DNA of 64,000 bases. Origin: JBBQLG01 sp964251665. Lineage in GTDB: Bacteria > Bacteroidota > Bacteroidia > Cytophagales > Spirosomataceae. The notes under the pieces were generated by a model. That model did no database searches. It saw only the letters and a program-made list of their open reading frames with translations, and was not told the origin of the DNA. The DNA is taken from the NCBI GenBank assembly GCA_964251665.1, contig CAXUKO010000001.1, positions 186,001 to 250,000 of the forward strand. The letters run 5' to 3'. The position numbers and the translations under genes were made by a program. Shown here in pieces: positions 29,363-37,582 of the stretch (position 1 is the stretch's first letter; every line of letters begins with the position of its first letter).

Positions 29363-29385
29363 GTTCGAGTCTCGCCTTCGGCACA
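29363..29385 (+). other. attR core (23-bp direct repeat, right copy)
   Basis: An exact copy of 6007-6029, the tRNA-Leu 3' end without the rest of the tRNA. It marks the right boundary of the element. Confidence 0.9.
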
Positions 29386-29389
29386 TTTC

Positions 29390-29427
29390 AACCGCTTGTA
29401 AGTCAGCTACTTACAAGCGGTTTTTTA
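29390..29427 (+). terminator. Intrinsic terminator after attR
   Basis: ACCGCTTGTAAG (29391-29402) and CTTACAAGCGGT (29410-29421) form a perfect 12-bp stem with a 7-base loop and seven T-rich bases. It is the same arrangement as after the intact tRNA, so it may be the terminator the tRNA had before this element arrived. Confidence 0.85.
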
Positions 29428-29518
29428 TTGTAGCCATGTTGGTAGGACTAAACGTTGGCCGCACAAAAAAGCCCCACCATTAGTGGGGCCAGTGTACTTC
29501 ATTTAATGGATATATACG

Positions 29519-29953
29519 CTACTCTTCCTCCAGTAGCTTGACACCTCCCGCCTTCGTGATGGAATAGCGTCGATAGCTGGTAGCTTCAAAACAAGTCAGC
29601 AGTAAGAACTCCCGCTCTGTTATTTCCTTGACGGTGACCGGCACATGGCTTGGGCCGATGACTTGATAGTAGTACGATCGTCCTGCTTCAAAAGGAATGT
29701 CGATGATGCGAGCACTGGTTCGGGTAAATTTTAATTGCAGGACGTTTGTATCCGTCTCAATCACCGTATAGGTATTACTGGTTAGCCCTCCGAGTTTTAT
29801 AGTTTCCGATGGGCTCAAAGGGCTACGAAGCTGTAGCCCACCCTGCGTACTGGCGTAGATATGGATGGTCGTTAACTTAGTGTTCTGCCCGTATGTTACT
29901 GAACAAAATGAAAGCACCAATAAAAGGCTTAGTAAGGTGGGAGCAAGTTTCAT
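29519..29953 (-). CDS. Secreted protein of unknown function
   Basis: A 144-residue protein with a signal peptide (MKLAPTLLSLLLVLSFCSVT-YGQ). The remainder is beta-rich, with FTRTSARIIDIPFEAGRSYY in the middle and an acidic end. Spacing resembles DUF2846-type lipid- or surface-associated beta proteins, but no family is sure. It lies just beyond attR, in the possible second insertion. The next gene on the same strand is 250 bases upstream. Confidence 0.6.
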   Translation of the reverse strand: MKLAPTLLSLLLVLSFCSVTYGQNTKLTTIHIYASTQGGLQLRSPLSPSETIKLGGLTSNTYTVIETDTNVLQLKFTRTSARIIDIPFEAGRSYYYQVIGPSHVPVTVKEITEREFLLLTCFEATSYRRYSITKAGGVKLLEEE

Positions 29954-30201
29954 GAGTCGCTTAATTAGCTTTATTATAGATGGTTGGGATGAGACTTTTA
30001 TTAGTCAGCAAATCTATTTCATAAAACTAAGTAGGCTCACTACGTACAGTTAAAAAGGAGTTAATTCTACTTGATACTTGAAGCGTTTAACTGATAGCAA
30101 GATTGGGCGGGGTAAAGGGAGTTGATAGGACATGAAAAAGCCCACCGGATTGGGATGGGCTTTTTTTAATAGAAACACATTACTTCCACACAAAAAAATC
30201 A

Positions 30202-30747
30202 CTAAACAGATTTGAGCGTTTTTATTTTTCCATCTGCCTCGAAAATTATGACTGTTTCATTATTACTACTGCCTGTAGTAATACGATTAGCTCGAACCTT
30301 CATCGTTTTGCCGTTCGGCCCAGGTACATCCATCCATCTGTCTCGTTTGGGTGGCCGGACATATAATCTATCACCGATAGCTTCATCCAAACATTTCAAT
30401 AATTCAGGGGTAGCAGTCGTTTTTTCCACGTTGTACCTTGACGTTGCATTGTAAAAAAGTACAACATCCCTGCCAAGTTGCACCCATTCATAGGGCGGAT
30501 TGTCTTTGTAGCCATCATCTAACAAAACTTTCATCGCCCACGCTGGTCGGCCTGATTCGTTTACAAACCGGGTCACTACAACTATCCCTTTATCATTCAC
30601 AAAATAATGCCCTCGATCGCTCTCCTGAATGTACTGATTGAGTATTTTCTGTTGAGCAGAATCTATATCAATACGCCGACATGATTGTGCATTGATAGTT
30701 GCCATCGTGCAGGAGTATAAGGTAGCAATCAGCAAATACTTCTTCAT
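30202..30747 (-). CDS. Secreted protein of unknown function
   Basis: A 181-residue protein with a signal peptide (MKKYLLIATLYSCTMATINA-Q). Mixed alpha/beta content follows, with LDDGYKDNPPYEWVQLGRDV in the middle and a Lys-rich end. No motif points to a function. A small Ter-like hairpin with T-run lies just past its stop (about 30135-30170). AT-rich codons set it apart from the following chromosomal genes. It lies in the 29386-31063 island. Confidence 0.55.
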   Translation of the reverse strand: MKKYLLIATLYSCTMATINAQSCRRIDIDSAQQKILNQYIQESDRGHYFVNDKGIVVVTRFVNESGRPAWAMKVLLDDGYKDNPPYEWVQLGRDVVLFYNATSRYNVEKTTATPELLKCLDEAIGDRLYVRPPKRDRWMDVPGPNGKTMKVRANRITTGSSNNETVIIFEADGKIKTLKSV

Positions 30748-30886
30748 CTCAGTATGTGTTTGAAAATCAAAACTTAGACTTTTCGTGTAAAAATTTTGTT
30801 ATATTAAATTTTTGTTAAACTCTAAAAGACTACATATGTAGCATCCCGTTTATCTATTAGTTCTAAGTGAATAAAAACCAGTTAGT

Positions 30887-31063
30887 TTACTCACTCTCCA
30901 CACTGCGTTTCATGGCCGACAGGATCGGCATGGGTAGGGCTTCCATCATCCGGTCGCGGACTTCGTAGACCAGTTTACCCCGGGTCTTGTTATAGAAAGC
31001 CGCCCATTTTGAGTGCCTGATCTTCGCCGTAAAAATTGGGGGTTGAGCAATACCCCAGGTGGC
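30887..31063 (-). pseudogene. C-terminal fragment of an unknown gene at att remnant
   Basis: The minus strand has an open frame with no start, running from the tRNA-end remnant to TAA at 30887-30889. It contains GEATWGIAQPPIFTAKIRHS, then KWAAFYNKTRGKLVYEVRDR, ending MKRSVESE. Its composition is protein-like. It opens exactly at the third tRNA-end copy, so it looks like a gene cut at an attachment site. The family is not recognised. Confidence 0.45.
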
Positions 31064-31078
31064 CTCGCCTTCGGCACA
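31064..31078 (+). other. Third tRNA-Leu 3' end copy (15 bp att remnant)
   Basis: CTCGCCTTCGGCACA matches the last 15 bases of the att core exactly. It is followed after two bases by its own terminator. Chance occurrence of this 15-mer in 64 kb is very unlikely, so it probably marks an older integration boundary. Confidence 0.7.
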
Positions 31079-31080
31079 GG

Positions 31081-31109
31081 AGCCGCAATCAACCGATTGC
31101 GGCTTTTTT
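31081..31109 (+). terminator. Intrinsic terminator after att remnant
   Basis: AGCCGCAATC (31081-31090) and GATTGCGGCT (31095-31104) form a perfect 10-bp stem with loop AACC and six T. It is probably the original tRNA-Leu terminator of the chromosome. Confidence 0.85.
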
Positions 31110-31222
31110 GTTTGCCTGCATCACTATTCCTTCTCCGAAGATAGGTGCGAAACAGCAACACTAGGTACAATGCCTGCGTACCCGGTATAGAAACGCCCAT
31201 CCACCCCGGCAAACGCTGTACT

Positions 31223-32125
31223 ATGAAAAACGTCTCCTTTCTATCTGTTCTTGTTGGTCTGTCCGTATCAGCGCAGGCGCAGCAAATAGTGGTTGATACA
31301 AGCTATTATGCGCCCCCGCCCCTGAGCCGGAAACGCGTACTTATGGCTGACCCGGATCAAAACGCCAGCCGGTATCAATCGAGGAGTGGGAAACGAGCGA
31401 ATACCCATCCTGATCTGTTGGAGCAACTGCGTGAGATTCGGACGTGGTATGTTGGGGCAGAAGGCGGATTTCGCAGTGAGGGCAGCGTCCTCAGCAACTC
31501 ATTCAATGGCCTGGTTAGTACGCCTGCCCTGACAAAAGCCGTCTGGGGTGCTACGCTCGGTTACACCTACCGAAACGCATGGGCCATTGAAACTGGCTAC
31601 ACACGTGCGCCCATCCATCTTACCATCAGCATTGCCAACAACGGCGATCCACTGGTTTATACGTACCTGAATAGTGGTTCTGGCATTCCGTTACGGTTGA
31701 AACGGCGCCTGGGGTCGGCGCGGCAGGCAAAAAATGAAACAGGATTCTGGCTGACCGCAGGTGCCTGGTTCATTCCGAACGGCAGTGGTCAGATTGGTGA
31801 TTTTAACCTGATTGGTTACAGCAACCGGGGCCGGAACCGCGTTGATACGCTGAGGCTGACGAATAACGCTACTGTTTTCAATCGGGTTACGGGTATGACC
31901 GAACTTGGCCTTGATTATGTAACCCGGTTGTCGTCGTATCTGGAACTGAGCTTTTATGGCCGTAAATATTGGGGGCTGGGTAACGCACTCAAATCGGACC
32001 TGACCTATACAGTGAACAGCGGTGTTCAGCAACAGGCAACCACAACGGCAAACGGTTCGGGATGGGGTGTCGGACTATCCCTGCGTTACATTTATGGACG
32101 GCAGCACGAACTGAAAAAGCCCTGA
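31223..32125 (+). CDS. Outer-membrane beta-barrel family protein
   Basis: A 300-residue protein from the ATG at 31223, chosen because a clean signal peptide begins there (MKNVSFLSVLVGLSVSAQAQ). Alternating aromatic beta strands suit a small outer-membrane barrel: TLGYTYRNAWAIETGYTRAP, LGLDYVTRLSSYLELSFYGR, and a final strand GWGVGLSLRYIYGRQ. It is probably structural or receptor-like in the outer membrane; the ligand is unknown. It stands alone. Confidence 0.7.
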   Translation: MKNVSFLSVLVGLSVSAQAQQIVVDTSYYAPPPLSRKRVLMADPDQNASRYQSRSGKRANTHPDLLEQLREIRTWYVGAEGGFRSEGSVLSNSFNGLVSTPALTKAVWGATLGYTYRNAWAIETGYTRAPIHLTISIANNGDPLVYTYLNSGSGIPLRLKRRLGSARQAKNETGFWLTAGAWFIPNGSGQIGDFNLIGYSNRGRNRVDTLRLTNNATVFNRVTGMTELGLDYVTRLSSYLELSFYGRKYWGLGNALKSDLTYTVNSGVQQQATTTANGSGWGVGLSLRYIYGRQHELKKP

Positions 32126-32326
32126 GTAAGCCTGCTAACGAGCGATACGCTCCTGAATGGTTTACCAGCTAATGAACCCTTTAAACAGACCATTCCCCCG
32201 GCGTTGGGTTAAGCGAAGGGGCCGTACCCAGTTGCCGACAGGCCTTTTTGCGCTTGTTACCCGGTCATAACACACCAGCCAAGCTGTTTTTGGCGTTTCT
32301 TTGTCGGCTCAATACCAACTATACTC

Positions 32327-32737
32327 ATGATGCGGTTTCTGCTGTTACTCTTTCTGATTAGTCTGTCGGGCGTAGTCTCGGCGCAGGTAGCTGATACGGC
32401 GCGTGCGCGGACGATGAACCCCGGCACACTATCGCCGGTTACGTCGGTTGCTGATGAAACCCGCGCGCAGGAAGAAGCATTTGCCGCCTGGAAAGTTCGG
32501 TACGCCACCAACCGGGCGAAGGTCGTGCAGGACATCAAAGCCGTTCAGCAGGAACTAACTACCTTAAGTCCGGCTAAAGCAGACCTGAAGCAGCAGTTAA
32601 CCGATCTGCTCAACGGTACCGTCAGACGCTGGAACGAAGAGAAAACGGATTTTGGCGACCCCGATCAGTTCAGTGACTGCCAGGACCTGTTCACCACCAT
32701 TCGTCGGGCCATGCGCGACGGAATCCTCAAGTTATAG
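32327..32737 (+). CDS. Small secreted protein of unknown function
   Basis: A 136-residue protein with a signal peptide (MMRFLLLLFLISLSGVVSAQ). The mature part is mostly helical (NRAKVVQDIKAVQQELTTLS, then KADLKQQLTDLLNGTVRRWN) and probably periplasmic. A second ATG follows directly at 32330. No family is recognised and there are no close operon partners. Confidence 0.6.
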   Translation: MMRFLLLLFLISLSGVVSAQVADTARARTMNPGTLSPVTSVADETRAQEEAFAAWKVRYATNRAKVVQDIKAVQQELTTLSPAKADLKQQLTDLLNGTVRRWNEEKTDFGDPDQFSDCQDLFTTIRRAMRDGILKL

Positions 32738-32840
32738 CCCTCTCTATTGCCTTGCGGCTACCTGCTGCAATCCGGTCACTGAAGTACCGGAAAGGGTTAG
32801 CGTAGCCAAAGTGCTGTAAGCCAAACCCGTTTTTTAGCGT

Positions 32841-32848
32841 TAAATTTG
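32841..32848 (+). promoter_or_regulatory. -7 promoter box for Hsp70-like gene
   Basis: TAAATTTG matches TAnnTTTG, with no clear TTG at -33. Transcription would begin near 32855. This argues that the in-frame ATG at 32856 is too early and that 32922 or 32940 is used. Confidence 0.45.
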
Positions 32849-32921
32849 TCTCCTTTTGTCCACAAATCGGGTCCGACCGGCGCATGGCAGCGTTTTGTCT
32901 GGCCCGCCAACTCCCCGCGTG

Positions 32922-34226
32922 ATGAAATCTGATTCAGGAATGACGACTCTTTCGTGCGGAATCGACTTTGGTACATCCAACTCAAGCATAGCCATTAATC
33001 AGTCCGGTGCCATTAGCCTGGTGCCGGTTGAGGAGAACCACGTTACCATTCCCAGTGCCATCTTTTTCCGGCGTGTCGATAACCGGGCGTTCTATGGCCG
33101 TACCGCCGTTAATCTCTTTTTCGACCGGCAGGATGGGCGGTTCATGCGGAGTTTGAAACGGGTGCTGGGTACTTCGCTCATGGGGCATGGCACCGTTGTC
33201 AATGGAGCTTCTATGAACTTCTCCAGCATCATCACGGCCTTTCTGAAGCATATAAAAGATAAAGCCGATGCCGTGGCCGGTCAGGAAATTGACTATGTGG
33301 TGATGGGGCGGCCCGTTCATTTTGTCGATAATGACCCCGCTGCCGATACCCGCGCCGAAGCCGAACTGCGGGCGATTGCCGCACGAATTGGCTTTAAAGA
33401 CATCGCTTTCCAGTTTGAACCCATTGCGGCTGCCTTTGCGCACGAGGCCCGGCTGAGTGGGGAGAAACTGGCTATTGTGGCCGATCTCGGCGGGGGAACG
33501 TCCGATTTTACGGTTATTAAACTTTCCGGCAGGTACATCCACAAAAGCGACCGAACGCAGGATATTCTGGCTAATACCGGGGTTCGGGTGGGGGGCAATG
33601 ATTTTGATAAGGAGCTGAGTCTGGCGGCCATCATGCCGGAACTGGGCTATCGGAGCACCTACGGCGATAAACAACTGGACGTTCCGCTGAAACCGTACCA
33701 TGACCTCGCCGAATGGAGTAAGGTCAATTTTCTGTACACCCCCAAACTGATTACGCAGATCCGGCAGATACTCCATCAGTCGCACGATAAAACGCGGTAC
33801 CGGCGGCTGTTGACTGTGCTGGAAAACGAAACCGGCCATACGCTGCTGTCTGCGGCCGAGGACGCCAAAATTGCCCTCAGCGCGCAGGATGAACACAAAA
33901 CACCATTCGATTTTATCGAGAACGGCTTTGCCATACCCATTCACCGCGACCTGTTCGAGCGGGCGATTCGGGGCGAGGTGGAGAAGATAGCGGACTCGGC
34001 CCGGCAGTGTCTTCGGGAGGCTGGCGTCCGGGCGGAAGCCATTGAACTGGTCATACTCACCGGCGGGTCAACGGAAGTGCATTCGGTACAGGCTGAATTC
34101 AAGCGGCTCTTTCCCAAGGCCGCCATCGCCGACGAGAACAAACTCTCCAGTGTGGGGCTGGGTCTGGCCTACGACAGTCAGTACAAGTTTGGCTCCGGCC
34201 GGAAAGCAGAAACCGTTGTGGGTTAA
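32922..34226 (+). CDS. YegD-like Hsp70-family protein
   Basis: 434 residues from 32922; ATGs at 32856 and 32940 are alternatives. The actin-like ATPase domain is clear: CGIDFGTSNSSIAI (phosphate 1), IVADLGGGTSDFTVIKLSG (phosphate 2) and ELVILTGGSTEVHSV (adenosine). There is no substrate-binding domain, as in YegD proteins, which are shorter than DnaK. It is presumed to be a cytoplasmic ATPase chaperone, and its clients are unknown. A -7 box at 32841 precedes it. It is convergent with the YihY gene. Confidence 0.85.
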   Translation: MKSDSGMTTLSCGIDFGTSNSSIAINQSGAISLVPVEENHVTIPSAIFFRRVDNRAFYGRTAVNLFFDRQDGRFMRSLKRVLGTSLMGHGTVVNGASMNFSSIITAFLKHIKDKADAVAGQEIDYVVMGRPVHFVDNDPAADTRAEAELRAIAARIGFKDIAFQFEPIAAAFAHEARLSGEKLAIVADLGGGTSDFTVIKLSGRYIHKSDRTQDILANTGVRVGGNDFDKELSLAAIMPELGYRSTYGDKQLDVPLKPYHDLAEWSKVNFLYTPKLITQIRQILHQSHDKTRYRRLLTVLENETGHTLLSAAEDAKIALSAQDEHKTPFDFIENGFAIPIHRDLFERAIRGEVEKIADSARQCLREAGVRAEAIELVILTGGSTEVHSVQAEFKRLFPKAAIADENKLSSVGLGLAYDSQYKFGSGRKAETVVG

Positions 34227-34311
34227 CTTTCCGGTGTTTTTCCCGGTCTGTACGGATGCAGAAGGCGTATCCGGTAAGTAATTCGGCTTACGCACCGGCG
34301 CGGAAACGTGC

Positions 34312-35277
34312 TTACTTCCGGCTATCCTGTACCTTTTGCTGAATAGGTATGGCATCCACCTTCCGCTCACGTTCGGTCTGCTCCACGTACACGGCATAGT
34401 CGGCGGGTTCGATCTTCACGCCGAAATGATTGGCGTAGGCCAGCGTAAACTCCGCCCCAAAGTAGAGAATAGCCGCCGTGTAGTAAATCCAGGTCAGAAT
34501 AACGATCAGCGACCCGGCGGCTCCGTAGGCCGAACTGGTACTGGTAGTGTCGATGTAAATACCAATCAGGTAACGCCCAAACATAAACAGCAGCGCCGTA
34601 AAGAAAGCCCCGCCCCGCACGTCTTTCCAGGCGATTTTGGCGTCGGGCAGCACCTTGAAAATAATGGCGAACAGGGCCGTAACCACTGCCATGCTGATGC
34701 CGAAATTAAACGCGCTGATGAGGTAAACACCCACAACGGGAATGTAGCGGGTCAGAATGCCGCTCATGGCGATGACAATTCCGTTGACGATCAGCGATAC
34801 CAGCAGCAGAAATCCCAGGCTAACCACCAGCGAGGAAGAGAGCAGCCGGTCCTGCAGCAGTTTCAGCCAACCGCGCTTGGGCTTGGCTTTCACCCGCCAG
34901 ATGAGGTTGATCGAATCCTGAATCTCGACGAAAATACTGGTAGCGCCCAGCACCAGGGTAACGATGCCAATTGCAAGGGCCGTGTTGGTTTTGCCTGACA
35001 GACCCACATTTTTAATCATGTCCTGAATTTGCCGGGCTGCCTGATTGCCCACCAGGCCGTTGATCTGCGAGAAGATTTCACCCCGGATGGCTTCTTCGCC
35101 CAGGAAGATGCTCACCACCGAAATAATCAGCACCAGCAGCGGGGCCAGCGAAAAAACCGTGTAGTAGGCCAGGGCCGCGCTTAGTTTCAGGCCGCGGTCG
35201 TCGAGAAAACCGTTGAAGGCATCCCGGAGTACAATCCAGAAGCTGGTGAAGAAGTGTTTTACGGAGGTAACAGTCAT
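34312..35277 (-). CDS. YihY/BrkB-family inner-membrane protein
   Basis: A 321-residue polytopic protein. It starts with the family pattern DAFNGFLDDRGLKLSAALAY then YTVFSLAPLLVLIISVVSIF. About six membrane segments follow, including IAIGIVTLVLGATSIFVEIQ-like, VSLGFLLLVSLIVNGIVIAM and FTALLFMFGRYLIGIYI. It ends TWIYYTAAILYFGAEFTLAY, then a charged tail. Its function is not settled in the family (once called tRNA-processing RNase BN in error). It is monocistronic. Confidence 0.9.
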   Translation of the reverse strand: MTVTSVKHFFTSFWIVLRDAFNGFLDDRGLKLSAALAYYTVFSLAPLLVLIISVVSIFLGEEAIRGEIFSQINGLVGNQAARQIQDMIKNVGLSGKTNTALAIGIVTLVLGATSIFVEIQDSINLIWRVKAKPKRGWLKLLQDRLLSSSLVVSLGFLLLVSLIVNGIVIAMSGILTRYIPVVGVYLISAFNFGISMAVVTALFAIIFKVLPDAKIAWKDVRGGAFFTALLFMFGRYLIGIYIDTTSTSSAYGAAGSLIVILTWIYYTAAILYFGAEFTLAYANHFGVKIEPADYAVYVEQTERERKVDAIPIQQKVQDSRK

Positions 35278-35788
35278 ACAGCACAGAGGTTAGCCGCCCC
35301 GCCTGCGCATCAGCTATGAACGGCGGGTATACAGGTCTAACCAAAAGACACGGGAGTTGTTGGCAGTCAGGCTGATGAAAGTCAGCCGTAAACGGGACGG
35401 ACGATTGCCGAATGGATAAACGGAGAACGGCAATTACGCGGCCGTCTTTCCGGCTTGTACCCGTAATCCATATTTGTTGTCACGAATGTTGGCAAACCGC
35501 TTAATAAACAGGGGCCGTTACCGAACTAATTGACCGCTAAATTTTTGACCCTATCCTGTTTATTAGTTTCAACAGAGAAACAAAATAAACAGAGCGAGTT
35601 ATTCGTTGACTACCGATTAGAAACTACTGTTAACTAAATTCTTTCACTTACCATAATGTGCGTATAACTGCCTGATTAATAAGACGTTTCGCGTCTAAAT
35701 TAATTATTATACTTATTACATAGAGAAAATAACAATTTTACTATTTTTGTTAACATTTGTCTATCAGACGAATCGGAACCTTTCTCTT
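35278..35788. other. 510-bp intergenic region with response-regulator promoter
   Basis: AT-rich and gene-free. A TATTTTTG -7 box lies at 35742-35749, about 40 bases before the response-regulator ATG at 35789. The region 35560-35600 has short repeats of AGAAACAAAATAAACAGAG type. No other structure is seen. Confidence 0.5.
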
Positions 35789-36268
35789 ATGGATAATTAT
35801 CTTCTCAAATCAAGCACGACAATCCGAAAGCGACGCGGCAGCATTTTAGTGGTTGAGGACAATGATGACCATTGGTTTGTGGTTCGCTGGGCGTTATTGC
35901 AGACGTTGCCCGGCGTTGAGGCTGTCCGGGCCGTCGACGCCAGCGAAGCCATAGAGTACCTCAATGACTGCCTGGATGAAGAAGTGCGGCTGCCCGAACT
36001 GGTGCTGCTCGATCTGTACCTGCCCACCCGCGAAGAAGGCTGGGGGGTACTGGAAGCCATTAAACTGCATCATGTTTTCCGCCGGTTGCCGGTGGTGGTG
36101 CTCAGTTCATCGGCGCATCCCGACGACATTGAACAGTCGTATTACCTGCGCAGTTCGTCGTACTTAGTAAAGCCTTCGTCCTATGCAGAATGGCTGGCTT
36201 ATTTTGAGGATTTTCGCCGGTACTGGTGGGAATCCGTTACGCTGCCCAAGTCCATGCCCGCTCAGTAA
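35789..36268 (+). CDS. Single-domain response regulator
   Basis: A 159-residue protein of one receiver domain. Acidic pocket ILVVEDNDDHW (about 21), phospho-Asp in LVLLDLYLPTREEGWG (about 72), VVVLSSSAHPDD (Thr/Ser switch) and Lys in SYLVKPSSYAEW. There is no output domain, so it likely passes phosphate or acts by protein contact, like Rcp1 proteins. The ATG at 35789 fits a -7 box at 35742; an earlier ATG at 35747 lies at the start of transcription. Confidence 0.88.
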   Translation: MDNYLLKSSTTIRKRRGSILVVEDNDDHWFVVRWALLQTLPGVEAVRAVDASEAIEYLNDCLDEEVRLPELVLLDLYLPTREEGWGVLEAIKLHHVFRRLPVVVLSSSAHPDDIEQSYYLRSSSYLVKPSSYAEWLAYFEDFRRYWWESVTLPKSMPAQ

Positions 36269-36286
36269 CGCAGCAGCTGCCCCGGT

Positions 36287-36724
36287 TCAGACCATGCAGA
36301 CAGGTGGCCGGTTTATTTCCAGCCAGTAATGGCAAATGGTCAGCATCGCCTGTTTCATGGCATCCAGCCCCATCGCCTTTGTAATAAAGGAGTTAGCCCC
36401 CGCTTCGTAGCATTGTTCCTGCTCCTGAGCCGTTCCCAGATCACTCATCATCACAACCGGTACCCGTTTCCAGGCCGGTATTTGTTTCAGGGTCGTCAGC
36501 GTCTGGTAGCCGCTCAGCCCCGGCATGTTCAGGTCCAGCAAAATCAGCCCCGGCAGGGTAGAGACCATTGCGTTTGCTTCGATCTGTATGTACTGATTCA
36601 GCGCGTCTCCGCTGGGAAAAAACCGGACCGCATACTGTGGAATAAACCGCGTGAACACCTGCTGGAGCAGAAAGCGGTAATCGGCCCTATCGTCGACGAT
36701 AAATATCATCTGTTTTTTGCTCAT
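36287..36724 (-). CDS. Single-domain response regulator
   Basis: A 145-residue receiver-only protein. IFIVDDRADYRFLL holds the acidic pair, and LILLDLNMPGLSGYQTL the phospho-Asp (about 60). VPVVMMSDLG and SFITKAMGLDAMKQ carry the switch Ser and Lys. No output domain. It is convergent with the response regulator ending at 36268, only 18 bases apart. The kinase partner is unknown, but two large histidine kinases lie within 15 kb. Confidence 0.88.
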   Translation of the reverse strand: MSKKQMIFIVDDRADYRFLLQQVFTRFIPQYAVRFFPSGDALNQYIQIEANAMVSTLPGLILLDLNMPGLSGYQTLTTLKQIPAWKRVPVVMMSDLGTAQEQEQCYEAGANSFITKAMGLDAMKQAMLTICHYWLEINRPPVCMV

Positions 36725-37113
36725 TGTTAAGGAGTTGTAGAGGAACGACTGATTAACGCTGTAAGAACACTATAATTTTAATAGAGTAATTGGGAAACTT
36801 AGGCTACGCCAGCTAATTTTATTGATTGTAAGCCCTGTCGGGCTGGATGTACACACGTTTGAGTTGTTTATCTGCTTACTTTCGGTGTGTATTGTATTAC
36901 CCTCTCGACCAACAAGAATCAGACCAATGTAGATGGGCCGGGTCTGCCCGATACCCTGTTTCTGCCCGGTGCAGCGCCGTACGCTCTTAAACAGCCCGGC
37001 TGGAGACAGGGGTTTAGCGCATTGAATCAATAAATATAAAAATCGGGGCTTTTAACCGGTCAACCGTTATCTTTCCCGGCAAAGTAAGCCCTGCCCAACA
37101 GCTGCCTCCAGAC
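36725..37113. other. Intergenic region between divergent response regulators
   Basis: 389 bases serve as the shared upstream region of the regulators at 36724 (leftward) and 37114 (rightward). It has a TATCTTTC box near 37067, one base off the -7 consensus. I see no gene. Confidence 0.45.
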
Positions 37114-37554
37114 ATGCCAAATTCCACGATCAACGAACTGCTGGTTATTGACGATAATGATGATGAATGGGAAATCATCCGCCGGACTCTTGAACAGACT
37201 GTGCCCGGTCTGAAGGTTGTACGGGCCAACGGTGGCGAGCAGGCACTATCGCTGCTGTCGACCGGATTTGAGTACCGGCTTCCCAAGCTGATTCTGCTGG
37301 ACTGGTATCTGCCAGCCCCGGCTGATGGCGAGCAACTGCTGCAAACGCTGAAAGCCCCGACGTCCGTTTACCGGTCTATTCCGGTGGTCATATTCAGTCA
37401 TTCCGGTTTAAAAGAAGACATTTACACGGCTTACGAACAGGGATGCTCGTCATACATCGTAAAAGCTATTGACCGCGACCAGTGGCAGGAATCGTTCAAA
37501 ATTATGGCAGAGTACTGGTGGCGGACGGCTACGGTGCCTGTTCTCATTAAATGA
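37114..37554 (+). CDS. Single-domain response regulator
   Basis: A 146-residue receiver. ELLVIDDNDDEWEII (acidic pocket near 10), LILLDWYLPAPADGEQLL (phospho-Asp near 66), PVVIFSHSG (switch) and SYIVKAIDRDQW (Lys). It is closest in style to the regulator at 35789 (DNDD then W, and a WW near the end), which suggests paralogues. It is followed 28 bases later by a gene of unknown function on the same strand. Confidence 0.88.
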   Translation: MPNSTINELLVIDDNDDEWEIIRRTLEQTVPGLKVVRANGGEQALSLLSTGFEYRLPKLILLDWYLPAPADGEQLLQTLKAPTSVYRSIPVVIFSHSGLKEDIYTAYEQGCSSYIVKAIDRDQWQESFKIMAEYWWRTATVPVLIK

Positions 37555-37582
37555 CAATCTGAGCCCTAACCATTAGACGCGC

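Larger units (their letters stand above)
6007..29385. mobile_element. tRNA-Leu integrative element carrying CRISPR-Cas
   Basis: About 23.4 kb bounded by the 23-bp att repeats. A tyrosine integrase lies beside attR, with an excisionase-like HTH gene and two RecA-fold ATPases near it. The cargo is the WYL regulator, the cas operon and the long CRISPR array. GTGTAC-containing sites occur near both ends. No relaxase, coupling protein or type IV secretion genes are seen. It is therefore a genomic island that would need outside help to transfer, or one that moves only by excision and transduction. The boundaries are seen directly; mobility is inferred. Confidence 0.85.

Noticed and set aside
6007..29385. 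Conjugative element (ICE) interpretation
   Set aside because: No relaxase, coupling ATPase or type IV secretion gene is seen, so only an integrative element is claimed.
32982..33944. 320-codon leftward frame inside the Hsp70-like gene
   Set aside because: Antisense shadow in GC-rich coding DNA; the rightward frame has all three ATPase motifs.
36770..37030. 86-codon leftward frame between response regulators
   Set aside because: No signal, motif or plausible ribosome site; the composition looks non-coding.
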